Shown: in pieces, positions 12,970 to 13,511 of the stretch | Position numbering within the stretch: the stretch's first letter is position 1 | Layout: every line of letters begins with the position of its first letter | Assembly (NCBI GenBank): GCA_003224515.1 | Contig: QHZC01000316.1 | Coordinates: forward strand, 5,627 to 19,137 | Direction: 5' to 3' | Source: Acidobacteriota bacterium | Lineage (GTDB): Bacteria > Acidobacteriota > Terriglobia > Acidiferrales > UBA7541 | DNA length: 13,511 nt | Notes under the pieces: generated by a model | Seen by the model: the letters and a program-made list of their open reading frames with translations, nothing else | Told to the model about the DNA's origin: nothing | The model's database searches: none | Translations under genes and position numbers: made by a program

Positions 12970-13511
12970 ATGGACGTCTGTGTCGAAAACGTATTCACTA
13001 CCCCCGCTATTGAGGCAATCCATGTGATTCAAGCAACCGCGGAACAGGAGAACAGCGGAGCTTCCTTCGACCCACAGTGCGGGTTTCAGGACAAGGAAGT
13101 GTCGCGCCACGGAGACCCGGGGCAGGAAGTTGTAGCGCAGAGCCCTTCGGACGAGCTTCCCTCGGCTTGGCCCGGGACAGGCGGGGCAACAAGCGCCAGT
13201 TCCGCAGGTTCATCGGAAGCCCCACAGGCGGAAACAGCGATGGAGTGGTCCGCCTGGGCGTGGCTGGGAATGTGCAAAAATTCCAGCCGCAAAATCCCCA
13301 ATATTGTGCACGCGGATGTGGACGCGTTTTTTGCGTCGGTGGAGCAAGTGCTGAATCCCAAGCTGCGCGGCAAGCCCGTTCTGGTGGGGCGCGGCGTGGT
13401 GGCGTCGGCGAGTTATGAAGCGAAGTTCCGCGGCGTGCGCACGGCGATGGGTTTCCGCGAGGCGCTGCGCATCTGCCCAAAAGCCATCGTTGTGCCCGGG
13501 CAATATGAGCA
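12970..13511 (+). CDS. dinB: Y-family DNA polymerase, DinB/Pol IV-like (3' partial)
   Basis: Error-prone translesion DNA polymerase; the frame is open to the window edge, giving the first 180 codons. The ATG at 12970 has AGGAG 5 nt upstream. The catalytic core begins near residue 111 with NIVHADVDAFFASVEQV: D116 is the first metal-binding Asp, and F120-F121 include the steric-gate region. Then come RGKPVLVG, ASYEAKFRGVRTAM (the conserved Y-x-x-x-x-x-G-V-R segment) and RICPKAIVVPGQYE. Most DinB proteins reach this core within 5-10 residues, so the first 110 residues are an extra Ser/Gly/Glu-rich, probably disordered segment, ending in a Trp-rich piece (MEWSAWAWLGM, 91-101). An internal ATG at 13240 has GGA about 8 nt upstream and would give a nearly normal N-terminus, so the extension is likely but not certain. 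The palm second acidic motif and the little-finger domain are beyond the window. Confidence 0.88.
   Translation, partial: MDVCVENVFTTPAIEAIHVIQATAEQENSGASFDPQCGFQDKEVSRHGDPGQEVVAQSPSDELPSAWPGTGGATSASSAGSSEAPQAETAMEWSAWAWLGMCKNSSRKIPNIVHADVDAFFASVEQVLNPKLRGKPVLVGRGVVASASYEAKFRGVRTAMGFREALRICPKAIVVPGQYE

Noticed and set aside
1..13511. CRISPR array, toxin-antitoxin pair, prophage or defence island
   Set aside because: No regularly spaced direct repeats, no phage structural genes, and no nuclease or defence-type gene cluster are present; the genes are envelope, copper, RNA-binding and repair functions.

Overview
The window looks like chromosomal DNA of an Acidobacteriota member or a close relative. 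This is inference, from a very large Oar-type TonB-dependent receptor with an N-terminal carboxypeptidase-regulatory-like domain, paired MacB/FtsX-type permeases, a CopC-CopD pair of the long two-part CopD type, and a remnant of a flavin oxidoreductase of a type I associate with acidobacterial genomes. Base composition is moderately GC-rich throughout and no block stands out as foreign, apart from a decayed insertion sequence.

Layout. 1-3591 (+): an outer-membrane receptor whose reading frame is open to the left edge, so its start lies outside the window. 3592-4437: no intact gene, only an eroded IS110-family transposase fragment on the minus strand. 4438-6953 (-): two overlapping ABC-transporter permease genes with no ATPase gene beside them. 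7168-7242 (+): tRNA-Gln(TTG) with encoded CCA and a plausible promoter. 7363-9402 (-): a copC-copD operon for copper handling at the periplasm and inner membrane. 9575-10232 (-): an RRM RNA-binding protein followed by a 60-residue charged protein, with a long leader upstream. 10585-10908 (-): a broken N-terminal piece of a secreted FAD-dependent oxidoreductase. 10952-11653 (-): a single-pass membrane-anchored protein of unknown function. 11870-12670 (+): a short-chain dehydrogenase/reductase. 12702-13511 (+): a near-consensus promoter, a structured leader of about 230 nt, and the start of a Y-family DNA polymerase (DinB-like) that runs off the right edge. It appears to carry about 110 extra residues before its catalytic core.

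Functional links are local: copC with copD, the two permeases with each other, and the RRM gene with its small neighbour. The rest is a mix of unrelated housekeeping and envelope genes with two decaying genes between them. I do not see a defence island, CRISPR array, prophage or biosynthetic cluster. The least explained sequence is the structured leader ahead of the polymerase gene, together with that protein's N-terminal extension.
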